From positions 1 to 29,048 of the forward strand of contig DGHT01000042.1 in assembly GCA_002392765.1 (NCBI GenBank): a stretch of 29,048 bases of DNA, written 5' to 3'. Positions 1 through 6,808 of the stretch are shown here, piece after piece (within the stretch, counting starts at the first letter, position 1; each line of letters opens with the position of its first letter). Below the pieces are notes generated by a model that worked only from the letters and a program-made list of their open reading frames with translations, made no database searches and was not told where the DNA came from. The position numbers and the translations under genes were made by a program. This DNA comes from Verrucomicrobia bacterium UBA3841 (lineage in GTDB: Bacteria; Verrucomicrobiota; Kiritimatiellia; RFP12; UBA1067).

Positions 1-78
1 AGGCTCCTCGCGTTGCTCGTCGGGCAACCTGATCGCTGCGCGACAGGCGAATCTCGGCGACTCGCGCGGGCCCTTGCG

Positions 79-211
79 GCACCACTCTAGTGACTGCCTT
101 CGGCAGCGACCTACGGTCGGTGGATACGCTTCGCGGTTCGCGCTTTGCGCTCAGCCGACCTGACGACTTCGTCGCAGGCGCATCCCGCTCGGGGGATACG
201 TTCCCCCAGTG
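79..211. repeat. Dispersed repeat copy, degenerate, with palindromic tail
   Basis: Bases 79-130 are a diverged copy of a unit seen again at 319-370, 562-613 and 1060-1112. The shared skeleton is CACCCCTG, TAG, GGCATCGCCTTCGGCGA, then CGGGGGATAC. At 188-211 a further piece reads CTCGGGGGATACGTTCCCCC followed by AGT, the ending also seen at 610-626. The unit holds short inverted segments such as TTCGGC/GCCGAA and CCCCC/GGGGG. It lies at the edge of a damaged reading frame and has introduced stop codons in that frame at 88-93. Confidence 0.6.
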
Positions 212-318
212 GGGTTGTTTCGCTTACCGTCGCGGCAAACGGCAAGATCAGCGGCAAGGCGCTGGGCGACGGCAAGACGTGGACGCTGAGCGCGCCGTGG
301 TTCGACGAAGCGCGGTTC

Positions 319-430
319 GCACCCCTGCTAGGGCATCCGCTTATCGGACAATCTTCGGCTGGGGGATACGGGGACGGCTCGCCCCACCAGGATCCGGAAT
401 CCGGAAGTCCGAAGTCCGAATCCGGAAGTC
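319..430. repeat. Dispersed repeat copy plus short CCGGAA/TCCGAA simple repeat
   Basis: Bases 319-370 repeat the skeleton ACCCCTGCTAGGGCATC ... TCGGCTGGGGGATAC. They are followed at about 388-430 by a run of short interleaved motifs, TCCGGAA, GTCCGAA and GTCCGAA again, which translate as a low-complexity Ser/Glu/Pro stretch. Both sit in frame inside the open frame of the surface-protein remnant, so the frame stays open across the inserted material. Confidence 0.6.
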
Positions 431-522
431 TTGCCTTCCACGCGACGGTCATCGCCAAGGCGGGCAAGGAGGTCGCCACCAACGCGGTGACGGTCGCGGT
501 GGAGAATGGCGTCGGCGTCGTG

Positions 523-626
523 AACGGGCGGGACGCCCGTTCTCCCAGTGAAACGGGCGAGACGCCACCCCTGCTAGGGCATCGCCTTCGGCGACTCGCT
601 GCGCTCGGGGGATACGTTCTCCCAGT
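523..626. repeat. Tandem pair of palindromic dispersed repeats
   Basis: Bases 523-549 contain the palindrome AACGGGCG-GGA-CGCCCGTT followed by CTCCCAGT. The second copy, 551-626, begins AACGGGCGAGACGCC, runs through the CACCCCTGCTAGGGCATCGC unit and ends CGGGGGATACGTTCTCCCAG plus T. The first part is nearly identical to the inverted repeat at 20797-20862, some 20 kb away, so this is a dispersed family. The pair is in frame with the flanking surface-protein remnant. Confidence 0.75.
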
Positions 627-1001
627 ATGGACCGCGTGGCAGTACAACTGGAAGGTCGAGCCGTGGAAAACGGAGGCGAAGGCGTTCAACAAGAAGACGA
701 TGACGTATGCGATTCTCCCCGACGGCTCGTTCTCGGAGGACGAGGAAGATGTCGCATCTCCGCTTGGTGCGACCGTATCCGCCCGTGTGACGCTTAAGTT
801 TACGGCGAACGGCACGGCATCTGTTGCAGGCGAGTTCGTGACGGGCTACGACGAGAAGAAGGCGAAGTACGCGACCGTGAAGGCGACAGGTTCAGCGACG
901 CTCGTCCCGTCAAATGACGGTGGCTGCCTCCTTTTCGTCTATCTGACGCCGAAGGGCCTCGCGCCGCACGCGCGTTGCCTGGAAGTGCCGCGCCCGTTTT
1001 G

Positions 1002-1118
1002 AACGGCTGCCCCAGCCGTTCCCCCAGTGGCTGTTATTCGCCAGTCAGCAACGGAGCGGGACGCACCCCTGTAGCCACCGCTATCGCGGCTCGCTCCGCT
1101 CGGGGGATACCCATCTCC
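1002..1118. repeat. Two further dispersed repeat copies
   Basis: AACGGCTG-CC-CCAGCCGTT followed by CCCCCAGT at 1002-1028 is another palindrome-plus-tail copy with a different stem sequence. A degenerate copy of the longer unit follows at 1060-1112 (ACCCCTGTAG ... CTCGGGGGATAC). They fill the space between the end of the surface-protein remnant and the nusB promoter. Confidence 0.65.
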
Positions 1119-1165
1119 TTGAAATCCCCAATTCCTCATTTTACATTGACGGATATTGCGTTTTT

Positions 1166-1194
1166 TTGACATCAAATCCATTATTTGGTATAAT
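1166..1194 (+). promoter_or_regulatory. Consensus sigma70-type promoter of the nusB operon
   Basis: TTGACA at 1166-1171 and TATAAT at 1189-1194 are separated by exactly 17 bases, a perfect match to the housekeeping consensus. Transcription should start near 1201, leaving about 43 bases of leader before the nusB ATG at 1244. The site lies just after a GC-rich repeat zone and is markedly AT-rich. Confidence 0.93.
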
Positions 1195-1243
1195 ATACGT
1201 AAATTTCAGGGAACTGTCGGCTATCCAGTCGACTAAATACGAC

Positions 1244-1720
1244 ATGACAATCACACGAAGACAGCGGCGCGAGTGGGCCATACAGATGCTTGTCGGCGCG
1301 GATTTGAACCCGCCCGACGATGTTGATTCGTTTTTGGAGGATTGCTGGCAGGTTATTGCCACGCTCGATCCCGCCGAAGGCGGCGCTTCCATAAACGGCC
1401 GCAACCGCGCATTTACCGACGAGCGAGTCAAGGGTGTTCTGTCCAACATTGATGCGATCGACGGCAAGCTCGTTCCTCTTCTCGACAAATGGGATATCGA
1501 CCGTCTCGGCACGATCGAGCGCGCCGTGCTGAGAATGGGCATTTGGGAGATGATGTATTCCGACACCCCCCATGCCGTCGTCATAAACGAGGCGATTGAT
1601 CTTTCCAACTGGTTTTCGGGACCGAAAGCGAGGTCTCTTGTCAACGGCGTTCTCGACAAGTTTTCGAAAAGCGCCAATCCGCGTCTTTCTTCCGGCGCCG
1701 GCGCGCCGTCCGGCAGATGA
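1244..1720 (+). CDS. nusB: Transcription antitermination factor NusB
   Basis: NusB binds the boxA element of rRNA leaders together with ribosomal protein S10 and lets RNA polymerase read through terminators. The 158-residue product has the family architecture: an Arg-rich helical N-terminus (TRRQRREWAIQML) and the diagnostic C-terminal half, with TIERAVLRMGIWEM followed by VVINEAIDLSNWF and LVNGVLDKF. The length is normal. The frame can be extended upstream to a TTG at 1166, but that codon is the -35 box of the promoter, so ATG 1244 is chosen; no clear Shine-Dalgarno precedes it. The stop overlaps the ribD start as ATGA, so the two are translationally coupled. It is the first gene of a seven-gene operon. 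Confidence 0.95.
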   Translation: MTITRRQRREWAIQMLVGADLNPPDDVDSFLEDCWQVIATLDPAEGGASINGRNRAFTDERVKGVLSNIDAIDGKLVPLLDKWDIDRLGTIERAVLRMGIWEMMYSDTPHAVVINEAIDLSNWFSGPKARSLVNGVLDKFSKSANPRLSSGAGAPSGR

Positions 1721-2694
1721 GCGCGCAGCCTTCCGATAGCGATGCGCAATGGATGGCGGCGGCCTTCCGCGAGGCGCGAAAGGGAGTGGGCCATACGCGC
1801 CCGAATCCTCCTGTCGGAGCCGTGATAGTCAAGGACGGGATCCTTCTAGGTTCTGGTTTCCACGCCCGCGCCGGCGGTCCCCACGCCGAGGCGGCCGCCA
1901 TAGAGGATGCTTTGAAGAATGGTGCGGAAGACGCAATCCGCGGCTCCACGCTGTACGTGACGCTCGAGCCTTGTTCCGTGCCGGGAAGAGTCGGCGCCTG
2001 CACCGATGCGATAGCGCGCGCCGGCATTTCGCGCGTAGTCTACGCCGCGCAGGACCCGAATCCGGCGAACGCCGGCAAGGCGCGCGAAGCTCTCGCGCCG
2101 TCCGGCGCGGTCGTGGAGCGGCTGCCCCGCATAGAAGGCCTCTCCGGTGCGATCGACGACATGCTCAAGCCTTTCGCGAAGCATGTCACGACAGGTCTTC
2201 CTTTCGTGACGGTGAAAATCGCGATGTCGCTCGATGGAAGGACCCACGATTCCGGCGGCAACGCGAAATGGATTTCGAGCGAACGCGCCAGAGAGACGAC
2301 GAACGCGCTCAGACTGGAGGCGGACGCGATAATGGTCGGCGCCGAAACCGTCCGCAAGGACAACCCCTCGCTTTTGGCCAGACCGGTCGAGAACCCAGAT
2401 CTTTTGAGAGTCGTCGTGTCGCGTTCCGGAAACCTTCCCCGCGAAGCGCAGGTTTTCACCGACGGGAAAAACAGGACCGTCGTATTCCGCGACGCCAGGG
2501 AAGCGGTGGAGCAACTCGGGCGCATGGGAATGATGCATGTTCTTTGCGAAGGCGGGCTGAAGCTCGCGGCGGGTCTGGCGAAAGAGGGATTGGTCGACAG
2601 GTGGTTGACCGTCCTCGCGCCGATCGCGATCGGTGACGGACCATTGAAGGAGGCGGCCAGGATAGCCGAAGCGGAATGTTTACGGGACTGGTAG
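1717..2694 (+). CDS. ribD: Bifunctional riboflavin biosynthesis deaminase/reductase RibD
   Basis: RibD carries out the second and third steps of riboflavin synthesis: deamination of the diaminopyrimidinone ribosyl phosphate, then NADPH-dependent reduction of the ribosyl chain. Residues 1-145 form the zinc cytidine-deaminase-like domain with the ligand set H56-A-E58 and C86/C95 in LEPCSVPGRVGAC; the usual GRTPPC is here GRVGAC, with both cysteines kept. Residues 150-325 form the reductase domain (VTVKIAMSLDGRT, KWISSERAR, ADAIMVGAETVRKDNP, VLCEGG). At 325 residues it is somewhat shorter than the usual 360-370, mainly at the C-terminus. ATG 1717 overlaps the nusB stop, and its own 3' end overlaps ribE by 19 bases. 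Confidence 0.95.
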   Translation: MSAQPSDSDAQWMAAAFREARKGVGHTRPNPPVGAVIVKDGILLGSGFHARAGGPHAEAAAIEDALKNGAEDAIRGSTLYVTLEPCSVPGRVGACTDAIARAGISRVVYAAQDPNPANAGKAREALAPSGAVVERLPRIEGLSGAIDDMLKPFAKHVTTGLPFVTVKIAMSLDGRTHDSGGNAKWISSERARETTNALRLEADAIMVGAETVRKDNPSLLARPVENPDLLRVVVSRSGNLPREAQVFTDGKNRTVVFRDAREAVEQLGRMGMMHVLCEGGLKLAAGLAKEGLVDRWLTVLAPIAIGDGPLKEAARIAEAECLRDW

Positions 2695-3302
2695 AAAAGA
2701 CGGGAAAAGTCAGAAGGGTGACGTGGTCTGCCGGTCTTGTGGTCGAGATCGGATTTTCGCCGTGGGACAGGCCGCTCGAGAAGGGCGAGTCCGTCGCCGT
2801 GAACGGCGTGTGCCTTACGGTCGCCGACCGTTCCTCCGACAGGTTTACCGCGGACGTACTTCTCGAAACGGCGCGGCGCACCAGTATCGCATCGCTCAAG
2901 CCCGGAGACGCGGTGAATCTCGAAAGGGCGCTGCGGGCGGGAGACCCGATGGGCGGACATATCGTGCAGGGGCATGTCGACAAAGCCTGCACTGTGGCGT
3001 CGGTAACGCCGCGCGGACGCGATTTCCGCATGACGGTTTCGTGCGGCAGGGCGCTCGCCGCGATGTGCGTCGAAAAAGGATCGGTGGCCGTGGACGGCGT
3101 GTCGCTCACCATAACGGGCGTCGGCCCCGACTGGTTTTCGGTGGATGTCATACCGACCACCGCGCGCGATACGACGCTCGGACGCAGGCGCGCGGGCGAC
3201 GTCGTGAACATTGAGACGGACGTGATAGGCAAATACCTGCGAAAACCGGACGGCGGGACGGGCGTGACCGAGCAGATGCTCGCGGACGCCGGATTTCTGT
3301 GA
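2676..3302 (+). CDS. ribE: Riboflavin synthase (alpha subunit type)
   Basis: This enzyme dismutates two molecules of 6,7-dimethyl-8-ribityllumazine into riboflavin and the pyrimidine precursor. The 208-residue protein starts with the hallmark MFTGLVE and contains two tandem lumazine-binding halves. Half one, about residues 1-90, includes KGESVAVNGVCLTV; half two, about 95-190, includes GGHIVQGHVD and KGSVAVDGVSLTI. The length is typical. It starts inside the end of ribD and its stop is 35 bases before the preferred hisB start. The lumazine synthase (ribH) and ribBA genes needed to complete the pathway are not in the window. Confidence 0.96.
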   Translation: MFTGLVEKTGKVRRVTWSAGLVVEIGFSPWDRPLEKGESVAVNGVCLTVADRSSDRFTADVLLETARRTSIASLKPGDAVNLERALRAGDPMGGHIVQGHVDKACTVASVTPRGRDFRMTVSCGRALAAMCVEKGSVAVDGVSLTITGVGPDWFSVDVIPTTARDTTLGRRRAGDVVNIETDVIGKYLRKPDGGTGVTEQMLADAGFL

Positions 3303-3337
3303 TGTTTGAAACAAGCGACAACACTCTGGAGGAAAAA

Positions 3338-3928
3338 ATGAACGGAAGAAAATCATCGGTCGAGAGAAAAACGAAGGAGACGGAGATTTCCATCGAACTC
3401 GATCTGGACGGTTCCGGAGAAGGGACGATCGAAACGGGCATAGGTTTTTTCGACCACATGCTCGAGCTGCTGAAGAAGCACGCGCTCGTCGATCTGACCG
3501 TCCGCGCAAAGGGCGACGTACATGTCGACTACCACCACACGGTCGAGGACACGGGACTCGTTTTCGGCAAGGCTCTGAACGAGGCTCTCGGTTCGCGCGC
3601 CGGGATAGTGCGCTACGCATTCGCGTCGATACCGATGGACGAGGCGCTCGTCGAGGCTTCGATCGATCTCGGCGGACGGCCGTTTCTCGTCGTGTCGTCT
3701 CCGATGAAGCACTGCATGGTGCGCGATTTCGAGGTGAAGCTCGTCGAAGAATTCTTCCGCGCCGTGAGCGTCGAATCGCGAAGCAACATTCATATTCGCC
3801 AGATAAGCGGCGACGAAGCGCACCATGTATGCGAGGGCATGTTCAAGGCGTACGCCCGGGCGCTCAGGGTCGCGAAATCCATCGACCCGCTTGAAAAAGG
3901 AATCCCTTCTTCGAAAGGAACGATATGA
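3338..3928 (+). CDS. hisB: Imidazoleglycerol-phosphate dehydratase HisB
   Basis: HisB converts imidazole glycerol phosphate to imidazole acetol phosphate in histidine synthesis, using two Mn ions. Both metal-binding signatures are present: HHTVED (H66, H67, E70) and HHVCEG near residue 165. GIGFFDHMLE is also conserved. The frame is open from a GTG at 3299 and an ATG at 3302, but ATG 3338 is preferred because GGAGG lies five bases upstream (3328-3332) and gives a 196-residue protein, the standard size for the monofunctional enzyme. There is no fused histidinol phosphatase. The 3' end overlaps hisA as ATGA. Confidence 0.95.
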   Translation: MNGRKSSVERKTKETEISIELDLDGSGEGTIETGIGFFDHMLELLKKHALVDLTVRAKGDVHVDYHHTVEDTGLVFGKALNEALGSRAGIVRYAFASIPMDEALVEASIDLGGRPFLVVSSPMKHCMVRDFEVKLVEEFFRAVSVESRSNIHIRQISGDEAHHVCEGMFKAYARALRVAKSIDPLEKGIPSSKGTI

Positions 3929-4671
3929 CCATACTGCCCGCAATCGATCTCAAGGACGGAAAATGCGTGCGCCTCATGCAGGGGCGCGCCGACATGGTGA
4001 CCGTGTACGGAAGCGATCCGGAACTCCAGGCGCGCGAGTGGCGCGCGCAAGGCGCAAAGGAACTGCACGTCGTAGATCTCGACGGCGCGTTCGACGGCGA
4101 GCCGCGCCATCTCGAGGAGATCCGCAAGATAATCGCGGCGTTCGGCGGCATCGTTGAAGTCGGCGGAGGGCTGCGCACGCCCGAGTCGCTTTCCGCGGTG
4201 TTCGGCGCGGGTGCGGCGCGCGCGATAATCGGATCTTCGGCTCTCGAGGATCCGGCCTTCCTTTCGGCGGCGGTCGAGCTGTACGGAGAGCGCATAGCCG
4301 TAGGGATCGACGCGCGCGGCGGAATGGTGCAGACGAAAGGGTGGGTGAACACGACAGCCGTCCGCGCGATCGACCTGGCGAGCGCAGTGGCCAGGATCGG
4401 GGTGAAAACGGTGATTTACACCGATACCGCGACCGACGGAATGCTGTCGGGCCCCAATCTCACGCAGATGGCGTCGATCTGCGACGCCGTGCCCGGCTGT
4501 TCCGTCACCGCGTCCGGCGGCGTCAGTTCGCCGTACGACATTGAAAATCTGCTTTCGCTAGGCCGCCCGAACATGCGCGCCGCCATCGTCGGCAAGGCAT
4601 TGTACGACGGACGCACCACGTTCAAGGCGCTCGACGCCGCCGCAAACGGACGGAAAGGTCTTTGCAAATGA
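3925..4671 (+). CDS. hisA: Phosphoribosylformimino-AICAR-phosphate isomerase HisA
   Basis: HisA is the (beta/alpha)8-barrel isomerase of histidine synthesis that converts ProFAR to PRFAR. The 248-residue product has the catalytic aspartates in their expected places (D8 in AIDLKDGKCVRL, D129 in VGIDARGG) and the phosphate-binding GGGLRTPES and SGGVSSPYDI loops. TDTATDGM marks the C-terminal half. The normal order hisB-hisH-hisA-hisF is broken here: hisH and hisF are absent and purN follows. It overlaps hisB upstream and purN downstream, each by an ATGA. In actinobacteria the related PriA also acts in tryptophan synthesis; nothing seen here argues for that. Confidence 0.94.
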   Translation: MTILPAIDLKDGKCVRLMQGRADMVTVYGSDPELQAREWRAQGAKELHVVDLDGAFDGEPRHLEEIRKIIAAFGGIVEVGGGLRTPESLSAVFGAGAARAIIGSSALEDPAFLSAAVELYGERIAVGIDARGGMVQTKGWVNTTAVRAIDLASAVARIGVKTVIYTDTATDGMLSGPNLTQMASICDAVPGCSVTASGGVSSPYDIENLLSLGRPNMRAAIVGKALYDGRTTFKALDAAANGRKGLCK

Positions 4672-5282
4672 AACTTTCGCTTGCCGTGCTGGGATCCGGA
4701 GCCGGATCGAACATGCAGTCGATCGTAGACGCGATCGAATCGGGGGAACTCGACGCCGAAATCAAAATCGTCGTCGCGGACAATCCCGGAGCCAAAATCC
4801 TCGAACGCGCCGAAAGGCACGGAATCGAGTCGATGTATCTCGATTGTTCGCCCTGGAAGACGAAACTGGAAGGGCGTGCCGAGGACGAATTGATCGGCAT
4901 GCTAAAGGAGCGCGGGGTGGATGTCGTCGTCCTGGCCGGATTCATGCGCATCGTGAAACCGAAGCTTCTCTCGGCCTTCCCCAACCGCGTACTGAACATC
5001 CATCCCGCTCTTCTTCCCGCCTTCCCCGGTATCGAAAGCTGGAAGCAGGCGCTCGACTACGGCTGCAAGGTGGCGGGCGTCACCGTGCATTTCGTAGATG
5101 CCGGCACGGATTCGGGTCCGATAATCGTCCAGAAGGCGGTTCCGGTTCTCGAGGACGATACGCCGCAGTCTCTCCACGCCCGCATCCAGACGGAGGAGCA
5201 TAAGGCGTATCCAGAAGCGCTGAGGATCATAGCCTCCGGCGCGTTCAAGATCGAAGGCAGACGCGTCAGGATAGGGATATGA
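4668..5282 (+). CDS. purN: Phosphoribosylglycinamide formyltransferase PurN
   Basis: PurN transfers a formyl group from 10-formyltetrahydrofolate to GAR, the third step of purine synthesis. The 204-residue protein has the phosphate-binding GSGAGSN loop at the N-terminus. The catalytic triad is intact: N110 and H112 in NIHPALLPAFPG, and D148 in VDAGTDSGPIIVQ. A TTG two codons upstream (4662) is in frame, but ATG 4668 overlaps the hisA stop in the ATGA arrangement used throughout this operon. The length is normal for the family. Confidence 0.95.
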   Translation: MKLSLAVLGSGAGSNMQSIVDAIESGELDAEIKIVVADNPGAKILERAERHGIESMYLDCSPWKTKLEGRAEDELIGMLKERGVDVVVLAGFMRIVKPKLLSAFPNRVLNIHPALLPAFPGIESWKQALDYGCKVAGVTVHFVDAGTDSGPIIVQKAVPVLEDDTPQSLHARIQTEEHKAYPEALRIIASGAFKIEGRRVRIGI

Positions 5283-6391
5283 CAAGAACCGTTTCCTTTC
5301 CGGGCTTCATCGACGTGCACGTCCATTTCCGCGATCCGGGAATGCCGGACGCGGAAACGACGGAATCGGGGCTCGCGGCGGCGGACGCCGGAGGTTTCGC
5401 CGCCGTCGTCACAATGCCAAACACGTCTCCCGCGGCCGATTCTCCGGAACTTCTCGGTTGCCAGCGCGCATCCGCCGCGAAATCGCGGGCGGGGACGATC
5501 CTTCTTCCGTCGGCGTGCATTACGAAGGGACGCCTCGGACGCGAGGTCGCCGATCTCGAATCCCTGGCTGCGGCGGGCGCCGCGTTTTTCACGGACGACG
5601 GCTCTTTCGTCTCCGATGCGAAGGTGATGGAAGAGGCGATGCGCCGCGCGGCGGCGCTCGGAATGTGCGTCTGCCAGCATGCGATGGATCCGTCGGCGAC
5701 GGGCCGGGGCGTAATCAGGGAATGCGCGCTGTCGCGCAGACTCGGTCTTCCCGTCATACCCGTCCGCGCCGAAACGGATGCGATCCGCCGCGATCTTTCG
5801 CTCTGCCGCGAAACGGGGTGCCGTCTGCACGTCCAGCATATTTCGACTGCGGAGGGCGTTTCGCTCGTGCGCGATGCGCAGAAGGAGGGACTGCCCGTCA
5901 CTGCGGAGGCGACGCCCCACCACCTGCTTCTCGACTGCGACGAGATTCCGTCGGACGACGCCAATTGGAAAATGGCGCCTCCCCTGGGAAACGGAGAGGA
6001 CAGAGCCGAACTGAGGAAAGCGGTCAAAGAAGGGGTTTTGATGTTCGCGACAGACCACGCGCCCCATCCGCAAAGAACGAAATCCGCAGGCTTCCTCGAA
6101 TCCGCAAACGGAATAACCGGTCTCGAAACGGCAGTCGCGATAACTTACGCCGTCATGGTCGAAGAAGAGGGCATGGACGAGAACGCCTGGGCGGAGGCCT
6201 GGTGGAAGAAACCGCTGGAGATACTGCGCAATCCCGCCAATGCCGGATCGCTTTCGGGTTTGCGCCGCACAGTCCTGTCTATAGGCGAACGCTGGACCGT
6301 CGACCCCGCCGCGTTTTCGTCGAAGTCCCGCAACTGTCCGTATGCGGGCATGGTTTTCGACTGCAGGCCTGATAACAAAAAAGCCCCGTAA
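5279..6391 (+). CDS. pyrC: Dihydroorotase, class I-like, short N-terminus
   Basis: Dihydroorotase cyclises N-carbamoyl-aspartate to dihydroorotate in pyrimidine synthesis. The amidohydrolase barrel signatures are visible: the metal ligands H14 and H16 in DVHVHFRDPG, MPNTSPAAD, FTDDGSFV, HVQHIST and D259 in ATDHAPHP. The C-terminal KPLEILRNPA motif is also in place. The protein is 370 residues, about 50 shorter than usual, because it begins almost at the HVHFRDPG motif and lacks most of the N-terminal beta-sandwich strands normally found before it. ATG 5279 overlaps the purN stop (ATGA) and no upstream start is possible without reading into purN. The last codons lie inside the terminator hairpin. 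Other amidohydrolases (allantoinase, hydantoinase) are less likely given the FRDPG and MPNT motifs. Confidence 0.88.
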   Translation: MTRTVSFPGFIDVHVHFRDPGMPDAETTESGLAAADAGGFAAVVTMPNTSPAADSPELLGCQRASAAKSRAGTILLPSACITKGRLGREVADLESLAAAGAAFFTDDGSFVSDAKVMEEAMRRAAALGMCVCQHAMDPSATGRGVIRECALSRRLGLPVIPVRAETDAIRRDLSLCRETGCRLHVQHISTAEGVSLVRDAQKEGLPVTAEATPHHLLLDCDEIPSDDANWKMAPPLGNGEDRAELRKAVKEGVLMFATDHAPHPQRTKSAGFLESANGITGLETAVAITYAVMVEEEGMDENAWAEAWWKKPLEILRNPANAGSLSGLRRTVLSIGERWTVDPAAFSSKSRNCPYAGMVFDCRPDNKKAP

Positions 6392-6406
6392 AAACGGGGT
6401 TTTTGA
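6377..6406. terminator. Bidirectional intrinsic terminator between pyrC and tRNA-Tyr
   Basis: CCCCGT (6384-6389) pairs with ACGGGG (6394-6399) around an AAAA loop. The stem is flanked by an A-run on the left and a T-run on the right, so it has the intrinsic-terminator form on both strands. It ends the nusB-pyrC operon on the plus strand and the tRNA-Tyr transcript on the minus strand. The pyrC stop codon (6389-6391) lies in the stem-loop. Confidence 0.92.
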
Positions 6407-6407
6407 A

Positions 6408-6493
6408 TGGTGGTGGGGCAAGGATTCGAACCTTGGAAGGCGTAAGCCAGCAGATTTACAGTCTGCCCTCGTTGACCACTTGAGTATCCCACC
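6408..6493 (-). tRNA. tRNA-Tyr (anticodon GTA)
   Basis: Read on the minus strand, the acceptor strand GGTGGGA pairs with CCCCACC, with one A-C mismatch at the last pair. The anticodon loop is CTGTAAATC-like with anticodon GTA, and the T arm is CAAGG-TTCGAAT-CCTTG. The 86-base length includes the long variable arm expected of bacterial tRNA-Tyr, and CCA is encoded (6408-6410). It is convergent with pyrC. Confidence 0.95.
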
Positions 6494-6530
6494 GGGCATA
6501 GCGCATTTGCGCTTTGCTTTATTAACGAAT

Positions 6531-6559
6531 ATTTTATCAAAATATTTCCGCGAAGTCAA
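6531..6559 (-). promoter_or_regulatory. Promoter of tRNA-Tyr
   Basis: On the minus strand, TTGACT (6559-6554) and TAAAAT (6536-6531) are separated by 17 bases. The tRNA 5' end at 6493 lies about 30 bases beyond the expected start of transcription. Confidence 0.85.
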
Positions 6560-6583
6560 TCATGAATTGTTAAAATTTTCCTA

Positions 6584-6612
6584 TTGACTTATTCCGTATT
6601 TTTTGAGATAAT
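6584..6612 (+). promoter_or_regulatory. Promoter of tRNA-Leu/tRNA-Glu and possibly the downstream gene run
   Basis: TTGACT (6584-6589) and GATAAT (6607-6612) have a 17-base spacer, placing the start near 6620, just before the tRNA-Leu 5' end at 6629. No other promoter was seen between the tRNAs and the AsmA-like gene at 6809, so the mRNA downstream may come from the same start. Confidence 0.85.
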
Positions 6613-6628
6613 ATTTTGCATTGATGTA

Positions 6629-6713
6629 GCACCCGTGGTGAAATTGGCATACACGCCAGATTCAGGTTCTGGTGCCGCAAGGTGTGTGGGTTCAAATCCC
6701 ACCGGGTGCACCA
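6629..6713 (+). tRNA. tRNA-Leu (anticodon CAG)
   Basis: The acceptor GCACCCG pairs with CGGGTGC (6703-6709), and CCA is encoded at 6711-6713. The anticodon stem CCAGA/TCTGG encloses TTCAGGT with anticodon CAG (6663-6665), reading CUG. The 85-base length with a long variable arm fits tRNA-Leu. Confidence 0.96.
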
Positions 6714-6716
6714 AAA

Positions 6717-6791
6717 GGCCCCTTCGTCTATCGGCTAGGACATCTGGTTCTCATCCAGGTAAGAGGAGTTCGACTCTCCTAGGGGCTGCCA
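6717..6791 (+). tRNA. tRNA-Glu (anticodon CTC)
   Basis: The acceptor GGCCCCT pairs with AGGGGCT with a terminal G-T wobble, and CCA is encoded at 6789-6791. The anticodon loop TTCTCAT gives CTC, reading GAG. It begins three bases after tRNA-Leu, so the two are clearly one transcript. Confidence 0.95.
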
Positions 6792-6808
6792 ACCTGAATA
6801 TCGGTTAT

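Larger units (their letters stand above)
145..1002 (+). pseudogene. C-terminal remnant of a repeat-domain surface protein, invaded by repeats
   Basis: The frame is open from 145 (TTG) to 1002 but has stops immediately upstream at 88-93, and no ATG start or ribosome binding site is visible. Real protein-like segments are interleaved with repeat-derived ones. The stretches around codons 25-60 (SLTVAANGKISGK, KTWTLSAPWF), 98-125 (FHATVIAKAGKEV) and 170-265 (WQYNWKVEPWKTEAKAFNKK, VTLKFTANGTASVAGEFVTG) look like one beta-rich extracellular domain that recalls C-terminal modules of large secreted proteins. Between them the translation is repeat DNA, for example NGRDARSPSETGE and LLGHRLRRLAALGGY. 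The terminal residues and stop codon also lie at a repeat copy (1002-1028). I infer a decayed or chimeric gene end; the rest would lie before the window. Function is unknown. Confidence 0.5.

Noticed and set aside
1166..1243. Upstream extension of nusB to TTG 1166
   Set aside because: The codon is the -35 box of the promoter, so it cannot be in the transcript. NusB homology begins at ATG 1244.
6584..6808. Upstream extension of the AsmA-like gene through the tRNAs
   Set aside because: It would translate tRNA-Leu and tRNA-Glu. The basic residues and membrane helix expected at the N-terminus begin at 6809.
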